Shown one piece after another: positions 43,627 to 52,183 of a stretch of DNA of 64,000 nt (positions are counted from its first letter, which is position 1; every line of letters starts with the position of its first letter). Source of the stretch: Sulfopaludibacter sp035606355 (GTDB taxonomy: Bacteria; Acidobacteriota; Terriglobia; Bryobacterales; Bryobacteraceae). The position numbers and the translations under genes are program-made. The stretch is taken from the NCBI GenBank assembly GCA_035606355.1, contig DATNFO010000008.1, forward strand, positions 79,991-143,990. The letters run 5' to 3'. The notes under the pieces were generated by a model. The model did not search any database, was not told where the DNA came from, and saw only the letters and a list, made by a program, of their open reading frames with translations.

Positions 43627-45222
43627 TCACCGGTGGAACTGATCGCCGGGACGCCAATCCGGCAGATTCGCCTGATTCGCCACATCCTGCCCGAGCAAAA
43701 AGCCGAACTCGGCGGCCTGCTGGAGCGCCGTGAAGTCCCAGCTTTCCTGAAATTCGTCGCTCGGCTGATGGTAATGCTTGCTGTTGTATTCCTCGAAGGC
43801 TTTCGGGTAAAAATCCGCCGGCTTGCCGGCGAACTGCGTCGCGTGTTCGATGGAAAAGGCCGGAATGCCGGCATGCGCGAAGGAAAAATGATCGCTGCGG
43901 AAATAATGACCCTGCTCCGGTTCCGCATCCGGCGAGATCGTGAGGTTCAAGCGCTTGGCGACCGCCTGAACGGTGGGCCACACGGTGGTGCGCTCAGCGC
44001 CTGTCACCACGACATCCTTCGCGCGACCCCATGGATATAGCGCGTCGTAGTTGAGATCGAGCGCCGTTCGAGCAGGCGGAATAATCGGGTGCGCAGCGTA
44101 GTACGCCGACCCCTTCAGGCCCGCTTCCTCAGCGGTAACTGCCAGAAACAGCGCGCTCCGCTTCGGCTTGCGCGGCAGCGCCGACCATGCGCGCGCCAAC
44201 TCGATCAGAATCGCGCAGCCCGTCGCGTTGTCGATGGCGCCGTTGTAGATCTTGTCCCCGTTCACCGGCTCGCCGACGCCGAAGTGGTCCCAGTGGGCCG
44301 AGTAGATGACCGCCTCATCCTTGAGCTTCGGGTCGCTGCCCGGGACGATTGCGGCCACATTGCGCGATTCGATGGGCCGCAGTTTCGAGACCATGTTTCC
44401 GCGAATCTGCATGCCCAGCGCGACCGGCCGGAAGTCCGGCTTGTCCGCCGCCGCCAGAAGTTGATCGAGGTTGCGGCCGGCAAGGGCGAGCAAACGGGTC
44501 GCCGCCTCCATGCTCACCCACCCCGCGAACGAGAGGGCCTTCTCCCCGGATGCCAGTTTCATGAACGGCGTTTCGCGGCCCCACGACGCGCGCACCACGC
44601 TCCAGGCATAGCCCGCGGTGGGTGTGGTGTGCATCAGAATCACCGCCTTGGCGCCGCGGCGGAGGCCTTCTTCGTACTTGTAGGTCCACCGGCCGTAATA
44701 CGTCAGCGCGCGGCCCTCGAAAAACTTCGGGTCATTCGACGGCGGCTCGTTGGTGAACATCAGCAGCACCTTGCCGCGGACATCCGTGCCCTTGTAGTCG
44801 TCCCACTTGAACTCCGGAGCGCTGATGCCGTGACCGACGAACACCACATCGCCTTCAAAGCGTTCGCTCGGCCGCTGCGATTCGTCCGCGCCGACCCAGT
44901 CCTCGGCGTACTTCAGGTCGATGGTCTTGCCGCCGGCGGTCGCCGAGAGCTTGGAGTCCGGCTGTGTCTCGACTCCGACCAGCGAGACCTTCTGGAAGTA
45001 CGTTCCATTATCGCCCGCCGGCTTCGCTCCGGCGAGCGCGAACTGGTGCGCGATGTATTCGGTGGCCAAATCGCCGCCCTTCTGTCCGACGCCGCGGCCT
45101 TCGAGCGCATCGCTGCTCAGATACTTCGTCTGCTCGCGAATCCGCGCTGCCGAGATGGACGTTTCCTGCGCAACAGAAGTCGCGGCGAGCGCAATCACCC
45201 CAAACACGATAGAGTTACGCAT
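43627..45222 (-). CDS. Secreted M28 family aminopeptidase with PA domain
   Basis: A 531-residue secreted zinc peptidase that removes N-terminal residues from peptides. Signal peptide (ending SVAQ); a protease-associated insert (residues ~125-300, GDVVFVGHGISAPEFKWDDY). The M28 zinc-binding set is visible: His/Asp in YSAHWDHFGVGEP and YNGAIDNATGCAILIELARA, the catalytic Glu pair in VTAEEAGLKGSAYYAAHP, Asp in LDLNYDALYPWG, and His in KHYHQPSDEF. Divergent from cysD, 34 bp between starts. Probably feeds on extracellular peptides, fitting the TonB receptor and PEP-CTERM proteins nearby. Confidence 0.93.
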   Translation of the reverse strand: MRNSIVFGVIALAATSVAQETSISAARIREQTKYLSSDALEGRGVGQKGGDLATEYIAHQFALAGAKPAGDNGTYFQKVSLVGVETQPDSKLSATAGGKTIDLKYAEDWVGADESQRPSERFEGDVVFVGHGISAPEFKWDDYKGTDVRGKVLLMFTNEPPSNDPKFFEGRALTYYGRWTYKYEEGLRRGAKAVILMHTTPTAGYAWSVVRASWGRETPFMKLASGEKALSFAGWVSMEAATRLLALAGRNLDQLLAAADKPDFRPVALGMQIRGNMVSKLRPIESRNVAAIVPGSDPKLKDEAVIYSAHWDHFGVGEPVNGDKIYNGAIDNATGCAILIELARAWSALPRKPKRSALFLAVTAEEAGLKGSAYYAAHPIIPPARTALDLNYDALYPWGRAKDVVVTGAERTTVWPTVQAVAKRLNLTISPDAEPEQGHYFRSDHFSFAHAGIPAFSIEHATQFAGKPADFYPKAFEEYNSKHYHQPSDEFQESWDFTALQQAAEFGFLLGQDVANQANLPDWRPGDQFHR

Positions 45223-45256
45223 AATTGGTGTTATCTTATAGTCTAAGGATACTCAC

Positions 45257-46162
45257 ATGAAGGGTCGAACGCTCAGCCACCTGCGCGCACTGGAAGCTGA
45301 GAGCATTCACATTCTGCGGGAAGTCGCCGCCGAATTCCAGAAGCCGGTGATGCTCTACTCCATCGGGAAGGATTCTTCGGTGATGGTGCGTCTTGCGCAA
45401 AAGGCCTTTTACCCGGGGAGGATTCCGTTCCCGCTCTTGCACATCGACACCACGTATAAATTCCGCGAGATGATTGAATTTCGCGATCGTTTCTGCGCGG
45501 AGATCGGGGCCCGGCTCATCGTGCATACGAATCGCCAGGCCATCGCGGATGGCGCAAACCCGTTCCGCCTGGGGACCGCGAAGTGCTGCGGCCTGCTAAA
45601 AACGCGCGCCCTGCTGGATGCGCTTCAGGAAGGGGCTTACGACGCGGCGTTCGGCGGCGCGCGGCGCGATGAGGAGAAATCGCGGGCCAAAGAGCGCGTC
45701 TACTCCTTCCGCGATTCGTTCGGCCAGTGGGACCCGAAAAACCAGCGGCCCGAGCTCTGGAATCTGTTCAACTCGAAAGTGAATCCCGGCGAAAGCATTC
45801 GCGTATTTCCGCTTTCGAATTGGACCGAGCTCGACGTCTGGCGCTACATACAGCTCGAAAACATCCCCATCGTGCCGCTCTATTTCGCCAAGCCGCGGCC
45901 GATGGTGGTCCGCGGGGGCACGCTGATTCCCGTGGAGCAGGATATTCCTCTGCTTCCCGGCGAAAGGCCGGAGGTGGTCATGTGCCGTATGCGCTCGCTC
46001 GGCTGCAGCCCTTGCACGGGCGCGATCCGCAGCGAAGCCGATACGCTCGACAAGATTGTGGAAGAGATGATTTCCTTCCGCCGCAGCGAGCGCGAAAACC
46101 GCGTCATCGATCACGACCAGGAAGGCTCCATGGAAATCAAGAAACGGGAGGGGTATTTTTAA
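45257..46162 (+). CDS. cysD: Sulfate adenylyltransferase subunit 2
   Basis: CysD is the small, PP-loop ATPase subunit of ATP sulfurylase, which forms adenosine phosphosulfate from sulfate and ATP, driven by GTP hydrolysis of CysN. The 301-residue protein has the PP-loop MLYSIGKDSSVMVRLAQKAF, LLHIDTTYKFREMIEF, and SNWTELDVWRYIQLENIPIV, with the C-terminal RMRSLGCSPCTGAI. AAGGA lies at 45245-45249. The start of cysN overlaps its stop by one base (TAATG), so the two are made together. Confidence 0.96.
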   Translation: MKGRTLSHLRALEAESIHILREVAAEFQKPVMLYSIGKDSSVMVRLAQKAFYPGRIPFPLLHIDTTYKFREMIEFRDRFCAEIGARLIVHTNRQAIADGANPFRLGTAKCCGLLKTRALLDALQEGAYDAAFGGARRDEEKSRAKERVYSFRDSFGQWDPKNQRPELWNLFNSKVNPGESIRVFPLSNWTELDVWRYIQLENIPIVPLYFAKPRPMVVRGGTLIPVEQDIPLLPGERPEVVMCRMRSLGCSPCTGAIRSEADTLDKIVEEMISFRRSERENRVIDHDQEGSMEIKKREGYF

Positions 46163-47772
46163 TGGCCGCCCTTGCCGAACCCGCCACGTTTATCCCCGTG
46201 GAAGACAGCGCTACGGACCTGCTTCGTCTCACGACGGCGGGCAGCGTCGACGACGGAAAGAGCACGCTCATCGGGCGGCTGCTCTACGATTCGAAAGCCG
46301 TCTATGAAGATCAGCTTGCCAGCGTCCGGAAAGCCACGCGCCATGGGGCCGCGGGCGGTCTTGACCTTTCGCTGCTCACCGACGGGCTGCGCGCGGAACG
46401 GGAACAAGGCATCACGATCGACGTCGCTTACCGCTACTTCGCCACGGCGCGGCGCAAGTTCATCATTGCCGACACTCCCGGTCATGAGCAGTACACGCGC
46501 AATATGGCGACCGGCGCATCGACGGCGGACCTTGCCATCATCCTGATCGACGCGCGCCACGGCGTGCTGGAACAATCGCGCCGCCACGCCTACATCGCTT
46601 CGCTGCTGGGCATTCCACACCTCGCCGTGGCGGTCAACAAAATGGACCTGGTCGATTTTCGTGCGGATGTGTTCCGCGCCATCGAAGGCGAGTTCGCCGC
46701 ATTCGTCCAAAAACTCGGTCCACGCGACTTGCAGTTCATACCGATGAGCGCGCTGGAAGGCGATAACGTGGCGCGCCGCAGCGATCGCATGTCCTGGTAC
46801 GACGGTCCGAGCCTGCTGGAGCATCTGGAAACGGCGCCCGTGGCAGCCAGTCGCGACGCGGCGGATTTCCGCTTCCCGGTGCAATACGTGATTCGTCCCG
46901 ATCTGGACTTCCGCGGCTTCGCCGGACAGATCGCGTCGGGCGTGGTGCGGCGCGGCGATGCCGTGACCGTGCTCCCTTCGGGCCGCACCAGCCGCATCTC
47001 GCGCATCGTCACGTGGGATGGCGACCTCGAAGAGGCTTTCGCGCCCATGTCGGTCACCCTGTGCCTGGAAGACGAAATCGATATCAGCCGCGGCGACATG
47101 CTGGTTCACGGGGCGCTGCGGCCCGCGCGCCGCTTTGCCGCGAGCCTGGTCTGGATGAACGAAAAGCCGCTCGCTCCGGGCCGGTCTTACCTGCTGAAGC
47201 ACACCACGCAGACGATGCAGGCACGGGTCACGACCGTGCGGCATAAGGTGGACATGCGGACGCTGGACGAACTGCCCGTGACAGCCCTCGCGCTGAACGA
47301 AATCGGGGTGGTCGAGTTGGAAACGCAGCGTCCGCTATTCGCCGATCCATACGCGAATAACCGGGCGACGGGAAGCTTCATCCTGATCGACACGATCACG
47401 AATGAAACGCTTGCTGCCGGCATGGTGGCGGAGGTGCTGGGGACGGAAACGCGGACGGGACGGGTCACGCCGGCGGAGCGCGCCGCCCGGATCGGACATC
47501 GGGCCCTGCTGGTGCGGCTTCCGGACGCGACGAGGGAAGAAGCCGAAGCTCTCGAGCGGGAGCTTTTCGACCTGGGAGTGCTCGCCTACACCGCTCCGGG
47601 AGAGGCACAATCGGAGATTGTTGGGGCATTACACGCAGGCCTCGTCGTAGTCTCCTATGGCTCGTCGCGGCTGCCGGTACTAGTACCATTAGGTTTATCG
47701 GTGTTTGACTATCATGCACGACCCTCCGCCTCAGCAGCAGAGATTGCAGCGCTATCAAAACAAAAGGTTTGA
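46162..47772 (+). CDS. cysN: Sulfate adenylyltransferase subunit 1 (GTPase) with decayed APS-kinase-like tail
   Basis: CysN is the GTPase subunit of ATP sulfurylase. Residues ~20-440 are an EF-Tu-like GTPase: G1 TAGSVDDGKSTLIGRLL, G3 IADTPGHEQYTRNM, G4 VNKMDLVDF, then beta-barrel domains. Residues ~444-536 begin IGHRALLVRLPDATREEAEA and continue LERELFDLG ... HAGLVVVSYGSS. The opening GHR plus hydrophobic strand and the later AGLVVVS strand match the order of an APS kinase (CysC) domain, but the P-loop (normally GLSGSGKST right after the first strand) is gone and the domain is about half length. So this looks like a CysNC fusion whose kinase half has decayed. 536 residues in total. Confidence 0.93.
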   Translation: MAALAEPATFIPVEDSATDLLRLTTAGSVDDGKSTLIGRLLYDSKAVYEDQLASVRKATRHGAAGGLDLSLLTDGLRAEREQGITIDVAYRYFATARRKFIIADTPGHEQYTRNMATGASTADLAIILIDARHGVLEQSRRHAYIASLLGIPHLAVAVNKMDLVDFRADVFRAIEGEFAAFVQKLGPRDLQFIPMSALEGDNVARRSDRMSWYDGPSLLEHLETAPVAASRDAADFRFPVQYVIRPDLDFRGFAGQIASGVVRRGDAVTVLPSGRTSRISRIVTWDGDLEEAFAPMSVTLCLEDEIDISRGDMLVHGALRPARRFAASLVWMNEKPLAPGRSYLLKHTTQTMQARVTTVRHKVDMRTLDELPVTALALNEIGVVELETQRPLFADPYANNRATGSFILIDTITNETLAAGMVAEVLGTETRTGRVTPAERAARIGHRALLVRLPDATREEAEALERELFDLGVLAYTAPGEAQSEIVGALHAGLVVVSYGSSRLPVLVPLGLSVFDYHARPSASAAEIAALSKQKV

Positions 47773-47907
47773 TATCACGAATAATTATTTAGGACTTTTC
47801 CGGTCCGCATAGTACTTGATAAGCTTCGCACAGTAGCCAATTTAGTTGCTTACAGCACCTTGGTTCTGGTATTCTCCGTACTGTTCGGAGGCAAACTCTT
47901 TCACAAC

Positions 47908-48495
47908 ATGCGCAAGTTCACTCTCACTCTCGCCATCGCGGCACTAGCGGTCTTCTCCGCCGGAGCTACGACTCTGGGAAGCCAAGCGTTTTCGGATATT
48001 GGCAGTCCCACGGTCAGCCCGGGGAGCAGCATCAATACGGCAACGACATTCAACATCGGTGAATATTTTTCGACGGCATCGGACACTGGTTTTCTCGCCG
48101 GTATGCCTCACGTCGATCTTGGTGTCGTGTCGTTCGATATCAACAACCCGACGAGTTTCAATCTCAGCAACTCGGTTTTCGGCACCTTCAACAGCACGAG
48201 CATCACTGAACCGTCGAACCTCGCCGGCTCAGTAACGATCTACATTCTCGGGCTCTACAGCTCGGGTTCCTACTGCGTGAGTTGCGGCAGCCCGATCGTT
48301 AACGACCTTGCTTCGTTTACCTTGACGTTCAACCAGAACCCCGTCAACACTGGTGCGATTTCGGATTCGGGAACGTTCTCCGATCCGCCCGCGCCTCCGC
48401 CGTCCGGCACCCCGGAACCGGCGACCATGGGTCTCTTCGGCTCCGCATTCGTCGGCCTGGGCCTCATCGGCCGCAGGCGTTTCAGCAAGCGGTAA
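47908..48495 (+). CDS. PEP-CTERM sorted secreted protein
   Basis: A 195-residue secreted protein. Signal peptide (ATLAIAALAVFSAGA region) at the N-terminus, a beta-rich, Ser/Thr/Asn-rich body, and a C-terminal PEP-CTERM sorting signal: GTPEPATMGLFG, a hydrophobic helix and basic end GRRRFSKR. PEP-CTERM proteins are cleaved by an exosortase and attached to the surface or exopolysaccharide; no exosortase gene is in this window. ATG at 47908 is used because the upstream codons (from a TTG at 47860) would precede the signal peptide. Confidence 0.9.
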   Translation: MRKFTLTLAIAALAVFSAGATTLGSQAFSDIGSPTVSPGSSINTATTFNIGEYFSTASDTGFLAGMPHVDLGVVSFDINNPTSFNLSNSVFGTFNSTSITEPSNLAGSVTIYILGLYSSGSYCVSCGSPIVNDLASFTLTFNQNPVNTGAISDSGTFSDPPAPPPSGTPEPATMGLFGSAFVGLGLIGRRRFSKR

Positions 48496-48525
48496 TCGTC
48501 GGAATCTTTTTCCTTTTCCGATTCG

Positions 48526-48554
48526 GCCGGGGCACTTCGGTGTCCCGGCTTTTC
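48526..48554 (+). terminator. Terminator after the PEP-CTERM gene
   Basis: gccggggcac (48526-48535), loop ttcg, gtgtcccggc (48540-48549, one G-T pair), then tttt c ttttt. A classic factor-independent terminator with a stable ttcg tetraloop, about 30 bp after the stop codon. Confidence 0.85.
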
Positions 48555-48608
48555 TTTTTCACCCCACCCGGTAACCCACTATCCCGCTATCACGTCGGAT
48601 GGGGGACA

Positions 48609-50540
48609 ATGCGATTCGCCAAAAGCCTGCTCCTTCTCTCCTCCTTCGCCCTCTGCGCGTTTGCCCAGACCACTCCAACCTGGGACAACTCCGGAAATAA
48701 CCTCCTCAACGGGACCTACTATTTCCGTCAGGTCTACTACGTGCTCGGCTCGTCGAACGGCACACTCTCACAAGCTGTAGCGGCGTACGGCACCATTACC
48801 TTCGATGGGAAGGGCACTTTCTCAATGGCGTTGACCGGCCAGCGCCCCCTGCAAACAGAGAATTACGCCATTGCGGCGTCCGGCTATGGTTATCTACAGA
48901 ACCCGATCACCGGCGACACCATCTACGGTCTCGTCAGCCAGCAAGGACTATTCGTCGGCAGCGACACGGAGAACCAGCAGGGTTATAACGATATCCTGAT
49001 CGCGGCTCCTATTGGCGCAAATCCCGCGAACCTGAGTTCATTCAAAGGCTCCTACACGGCCGCGTTCCTCGACCTGACTAGCGGCAACCCGGCGTACACG
49101 TTGAACGCCACGCTCGAATTCAACCCCGATGGCGCAGGCAACCTGGGCGCGGCGAGTGCCAGCGGCTATATCGGGCTGGGCGGAAACCAGAAGGTCACGC
49201 AATCGTATTCCGGCGTGAAGTACATTTTTTCTAACGGCGCCGGCGTGGTAAACTTCCCCGCTTCGAACAACGCGCTGCTCACAGGGCAGTATTACCTCTA
49301 CATCTCTCCCGACGGCAACTTTATCTTCGGCGGGTCGCCTGGCGGCGCGGACATGATCGTCGGCGTGCGCACCGGTTCGGGCACTCCGGCGCTCAGCGGC
49401 CTCTATTACCAGGCGGGCGTCGACCAGGACGAATCTCATCTTGCCAGCGGCTACGCCATTTTGGACAGCTACTTCGGCGCGCTAAAAGCAAGCGCCGGCT
49501 CGATTGTGGGACATCAGCGCTTTGTGGATCTGGTCGACAACGGCGCGGCCATCGATTACACCTACACGGACAGCTATACGCTCGGCTCCAACGGAACGTA
49601 CAGCACGGCGTATATGAACTACGTCGTCGGCAATAGCGGAATTCGCATCGGCTCGGGGATTGGACCCTTTCTCGGTCTCAGTGTGGCCCTTCCGGCCCCG
49701 ACATTCAACGGCGACGGCGTCTATCTTGACCCTACGGGCATCGTGAACGCCGCCAGTTCGGCGCCTTTCACCGCGGGGATTGCGCCCGGCGAACTGCTGA
49801 CCCTTTATGGCTCCAACCTCGCCGCCGGATTGGTAAGCGCACCGTCGATTCCGTTCCCCACGACTCTCGGCAACGTGCAGGTAATGATCAACGGAATCGC
49901 CGCGCCCATTTATTACGTGAGCCCGGGGCAGATTTCGGTAATCGTGCCGTATAGCCTCACGGGCGCCATCGCCGCCGTGCAGGTGATCAACAACAACATA
50001 GCGTCGAACACGATCACGAATTTTACGGCTGCGACTGCGCCCGGTGTCTTCACCGTCTTACAGACTGGAATCGGCGACGGAGCGATTCTGCATCAGGACG
50101 GCACGGCCGTCACCACAAAGAGCCCTGCCCAACCCGGAGAAACGGTCTCTGTGTTCCTCACCGGCCTCGGCGCGGTGAATCCGTCGATTTCCGACGGAGA
50201 CGCCGGCCCGGGCGGACCTCTCAGTTACGCCACCGCGACGTTCACGGCCGACATTAGCGGAACGGCTGCCACGATCCAGTTCGCGGGGCTCGCGCCGAAC
50301 CTCGCAGGCCTGTACCAGATGAACGTCACCATCCCCACTGGATTGACGGCAGGCGACAATATGCTCGACATTGGAGGTCCGGACTCCTATACGGCCGAGG
50401 TGACCATCCCGATAGCCGGAACTGCAACCGCGAATGCCGCACCGGCAATGGTGAAACCGAAAGCCTCGCAGAAAGGGGCATTCCCAGGCAACCACAGAGG
50501 CACAGCGATTCCGCCGACGACCCAGAGAAGGCCGTTGTAG
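48609..50540 (+). CDS. Secreted protein with Solibacter-type C-terminal domain (TIGR03437)
   Basis: A 643-residue secreted protein. Signal peptide residues 1-20 (LLLLSSFALCAFAQ). Residues ~25-370 are a repetitive beta-rich body (LTGQYYLYISPDGNFIFGGS). The C-terminal ~230 residues carry the Solibacter-type domain: IVNAASSAPFTAGIAPGELL, TLYGSNLAAG, INGIAAPIYYVSPGQISVIV, GETVSVFLTGLGAVNPSISD. This domain is characteristic of Acidobacteria and usually ends extracellular proteins. ATG at 48609 follows a purine-rich stretch (gggggaca). The last ~25 residues (FPGNHRGTAIPPTTQRRPL) come from sequence resembling the accacagaggcacag dispersed repeat, so the gene may have been extended by an insertion. 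Confidence 0.9.
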   Translation: MRFAKSLLLLSSFALCAFAQTTPTWDNSGNNLLNGTYYFRQVYYVLGSSNGTLSQAVAAYGTITFDGKGTFSMALTGQRPLQTENYAIAASGYGYLQNPITGDTIYGLVSQQGLFVGSDTENQQGYNDILIAAPIGANPANLSSFKGSYTAAFLDLTSGNPAYTLNATLEFNPDGAGNLGAASASGYIGLGGNQKVTQSYSGVKYIFSNGAGVVNFPASNNALLTGQYYLYISPDGNFIFGGSPGGADMIVGVRTGSGTPALSGLYYQAGVDQDESHLASGYAILDSYFGALKASAGSIVGHQRFVDLVDNGAAIDYTYTDSYTLGSNGTYSTAYMNYVVGNSGIRIGSGIGPFLGLSVALPAPTFNGDGVYLDPTGIVNAASSAPFTAGIAPGELLTLYGSNLAAGLVSAPSIPFPTTLGNVQVMINGIAAPIYYVSPGQISVIVPYSLTGAIAAVQVINNNIASNTITNFTAATAPGVFTVLQTGIGDGAILHQDGTAVTTKSPAQPGETVSVFLTGLGAVNPSISDGDAGPGGPLSYATATFTADISGTAATIQFAGLAPNLAGLYQMNVTIPTGLTAGDNMLDIGGPDSYTAEVTIPIAGTATANAAPAMVKPKASQKGAFPGNHRGTAIPPTTQRRPL

Positions 50541-50546
50541 ATGAAC

Positions 50547-50864
50547 TCAAAGCCCTAGCGCTTCGACGATCGCCTCTACGGCCGCCACCCGTAGATCTGC
50601 CTGCATCGCTTTCGGATCCGGCCGTTCGTCAAAGGCCTGGAAGAGGGCCATCTTCGCGATCGCGTATCTCTCCGTGGCCGAGAGTTGACGTCCGTGCGAC
50701 TGCTCCCAGGCATTCAGCGCCGGCTCTTCCACCGTCACTTCCATCGGCAGCCAGTTCTTGCGGTCCGCCGAGATGCTGAAGACGTACGCGGCTCCGCGCC
50801 TGCCTTCAAAGAAATACTGATAAACGTATCCGCTTTGCGCGGAATACGTTTTCATGCGCCGCAC
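50547..50864 (-). CDS. Conserved small protein of unknown function
   Basis: A 105-residue protein from the GTG at 50864, which has GGGAG eight bases upstream; a much longer open frame runs upstream but is composition-driven. The sequence begins VRRMKTYSAQSGYVYQYFFE, continues with GRRGAAYVFSISADRKNWLP and ends with a helical region (RYAIAKMALFQAFDERPDPK, then AAVEAIVEALGL). No domain recognised; the compact alpha/beta look and ordinary codon use suggest a real gene. Convergent with the TIGR03437 protein gene, 6 bp apart. Upstream region 50865-51336 has no further gene. Confidence 0.6.
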   Translation of the reverse strand: MRRMKTYSAQSGYVYQYFFEGRRGAAYVFSISADRKNWLPMEVTVEEPALNAWEQSHGRQLSATERYAIAKMALFQAFDERPDPKAMQADLRVAAVEAIVEALGL

Positions 50865-50959
50865 GGCGGGAGCTCCCGTCAGCAGTTGCGCGGGTTTTCG
50901 TGAAAAAATGCGCCGAAACACTCTTCGTTCCCGAGCGTGCACCGAGAGGGCTGAAGCTC

Positions 50960-51262
50960 TTGACAAGTTTAACAAGCAGGCGCATATTGAAGGTGGAATC
51001 AGGCAGAGGAGTTTGATTCCACGAACGAAACGCCGTCTTGAGTTACTAGCCGGCCCGCCAGGGCTCGGCGGGAGGTGACATATAGAACCGGGCGAAAATG
51101 AGGGCGGCCTCATCCGCGGAGAGCGAACAGGCAGTACGAAGCACTCCTGAACGGTTGGACAAAAGCGCCACAACGTACTCGGCGCAGCGCCACAGGCGCA
51201 ACAAGCCACCGTCAACAGCGACACTTTAGCTCGCACTCCGCGGTATGACCGCCCTTTTTAAT
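50960..51262 (+). promoter_or_regulatory. Sigma-70-like promoter and possible structured transcript
   Basis: TTGACA (50960-50965), 17-bp spacer and CATATT (50983-50988) form a near-consensus promoter. The expected start (~50995) coincides with the left arm of a hairpin (ggaatca, 50995-51001; tgattcc, 51014-51020). Further stems are cccgcc/ggcggg (51054-51072) and gcgcc/ggcgc (51187-51199), and a weak hairpin plus ccttttt at 51240-51259 could end a ~265-nt transcript. No open frame fits. A non-coding RNA is possible, but no known family was recognised. Confidence 0.3.
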
Positions 51263-51336
51263 TTCCACTTCTCTTCCCCTTCATCTCCGTTCTCCTTCCT
51301 TGGTGTGGGTTAAACTGAGTAGAGCAATCCCACACT

Positions 51337-52182
51337 ATGCAAACGGCTGAATCCCGCGAAATTGTCAGTGCCCACAGTCCAGATTCCGATGACGCATTCA
51401 TGTTCTATGGGCTGGCAACAAAAAAGGTCCGCTCTCCGCGAGTCACGTTCCGTCACATCCTGGAAGATATCGAAACACTCAATCGCAAGGCCATGGAAGG
51501 TCTCTACGACTTGAGCGCCATCTCCTATCACGCGTATCCCTACGTCGCCGACAAGTACGTATTGATGGCCAGCGGTTCGAGCATCGGCGACGGCTACGGC
51601 CCGATGATCATCTCCACGCGCCCGATGGAGCCCGAAGAACTCAAGGGGAAACGCATCGCCATTCCGGGCACGATGACCACCGCGTACCTCGCGATGAAGC
51701 TGTATCAACCGGATTTCGAACCCGTGGTAACGCCGTTCGACAAGATCACGGACGCGGTGAAAGAGCGCACCGTGGATGGCGGACTCATCATTCACGAAGC
51801 CCAGCTTACCTACGATAAAGAGGGCTTCCACCGCATTGTCGACCTGGGCCGCTGGTTCAAGAGCACCTACGATCTGCCGCTGCCTCTCGGCGGGAACGTG
51901 CTGCTGCGCAGTCTCGACCCCGAAATTCAGAGCGAGTGCTGCCGCATGATGCGCGACAGCATTCAATACGCCCTGGACAATCACAGCGAAGCACTGGAAT
52001 ACGCGATGCAGTTCGCGCGCGACATGGAGCCGCGGCTGGCCGAAAAATTCGTCGGCATGTACGTCAATCACTACACGCTCGATGCGGGCGAGGTGGTGCC
52101 GAAGGCTGTGAAGAAGCTGCTCGACATGGGCTTCGAGGCCGGAATCATCCCGCATCGGGTGGATGTCGAGTTCGTGCGGTAG
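51337..52182 (+). CDS. MqnD-like menaquinone biosynthesis protein
   Basis: A 281-residue cytoplasmic protein of the MqnA/MqnD periplasmic-binding-protein-like family. The N-terminal HSPDSDDAFMFYGLATKKVR, YDLSAISYHAYPYVADKYVL, GDGYGPMIISTRPM and LPLPLGGNVLLRS segments match the 1,4-dihydroxy-6-naphthoate synthase (MqnD) pattern of the futalosine pathway. It could instead be a related enzyme of that family. No other futalosine gene is nearby. The stop codon is followed within 2 bp by repeat copy C. Confidence 0.72.
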   Translation: MQTAESREIVSAHSPDSDDAFMFYGLATKKVRSPRVTFRHILEDIETLNRKAMEGLYDLSAISYHAYPYVADKYVLMASGSSIGDGYGPMIISTRPMEPEELKGKRIAIPGTMTTAYLAMKLYQPDFEPVVTPFDKITDAVKERTVDGGLIIHEAQLTYDKEGFHRIVDLGRWFKSTYDLPLPLGGNVLLRSLDPEIQSECCRMMRDSIQYALDNHSEALEYAMQFARDMEPRLAEKFVGMYVNHYTLDAGEVVPKAVKKLLDMGFEAGIIPHRVDVEFVR

Positions 52183-52183
52183 G

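Noticed and set aside
50865..51236. N-terminal extension of the small protein at 50547 to 229 residues
   Set aside because: The upper part is rich in Arg, Pro, Ser and Cys with no domain, and crosses a strong promoter-like sequence on the other strand; the GTG at 50864 has a proper ribosome site.
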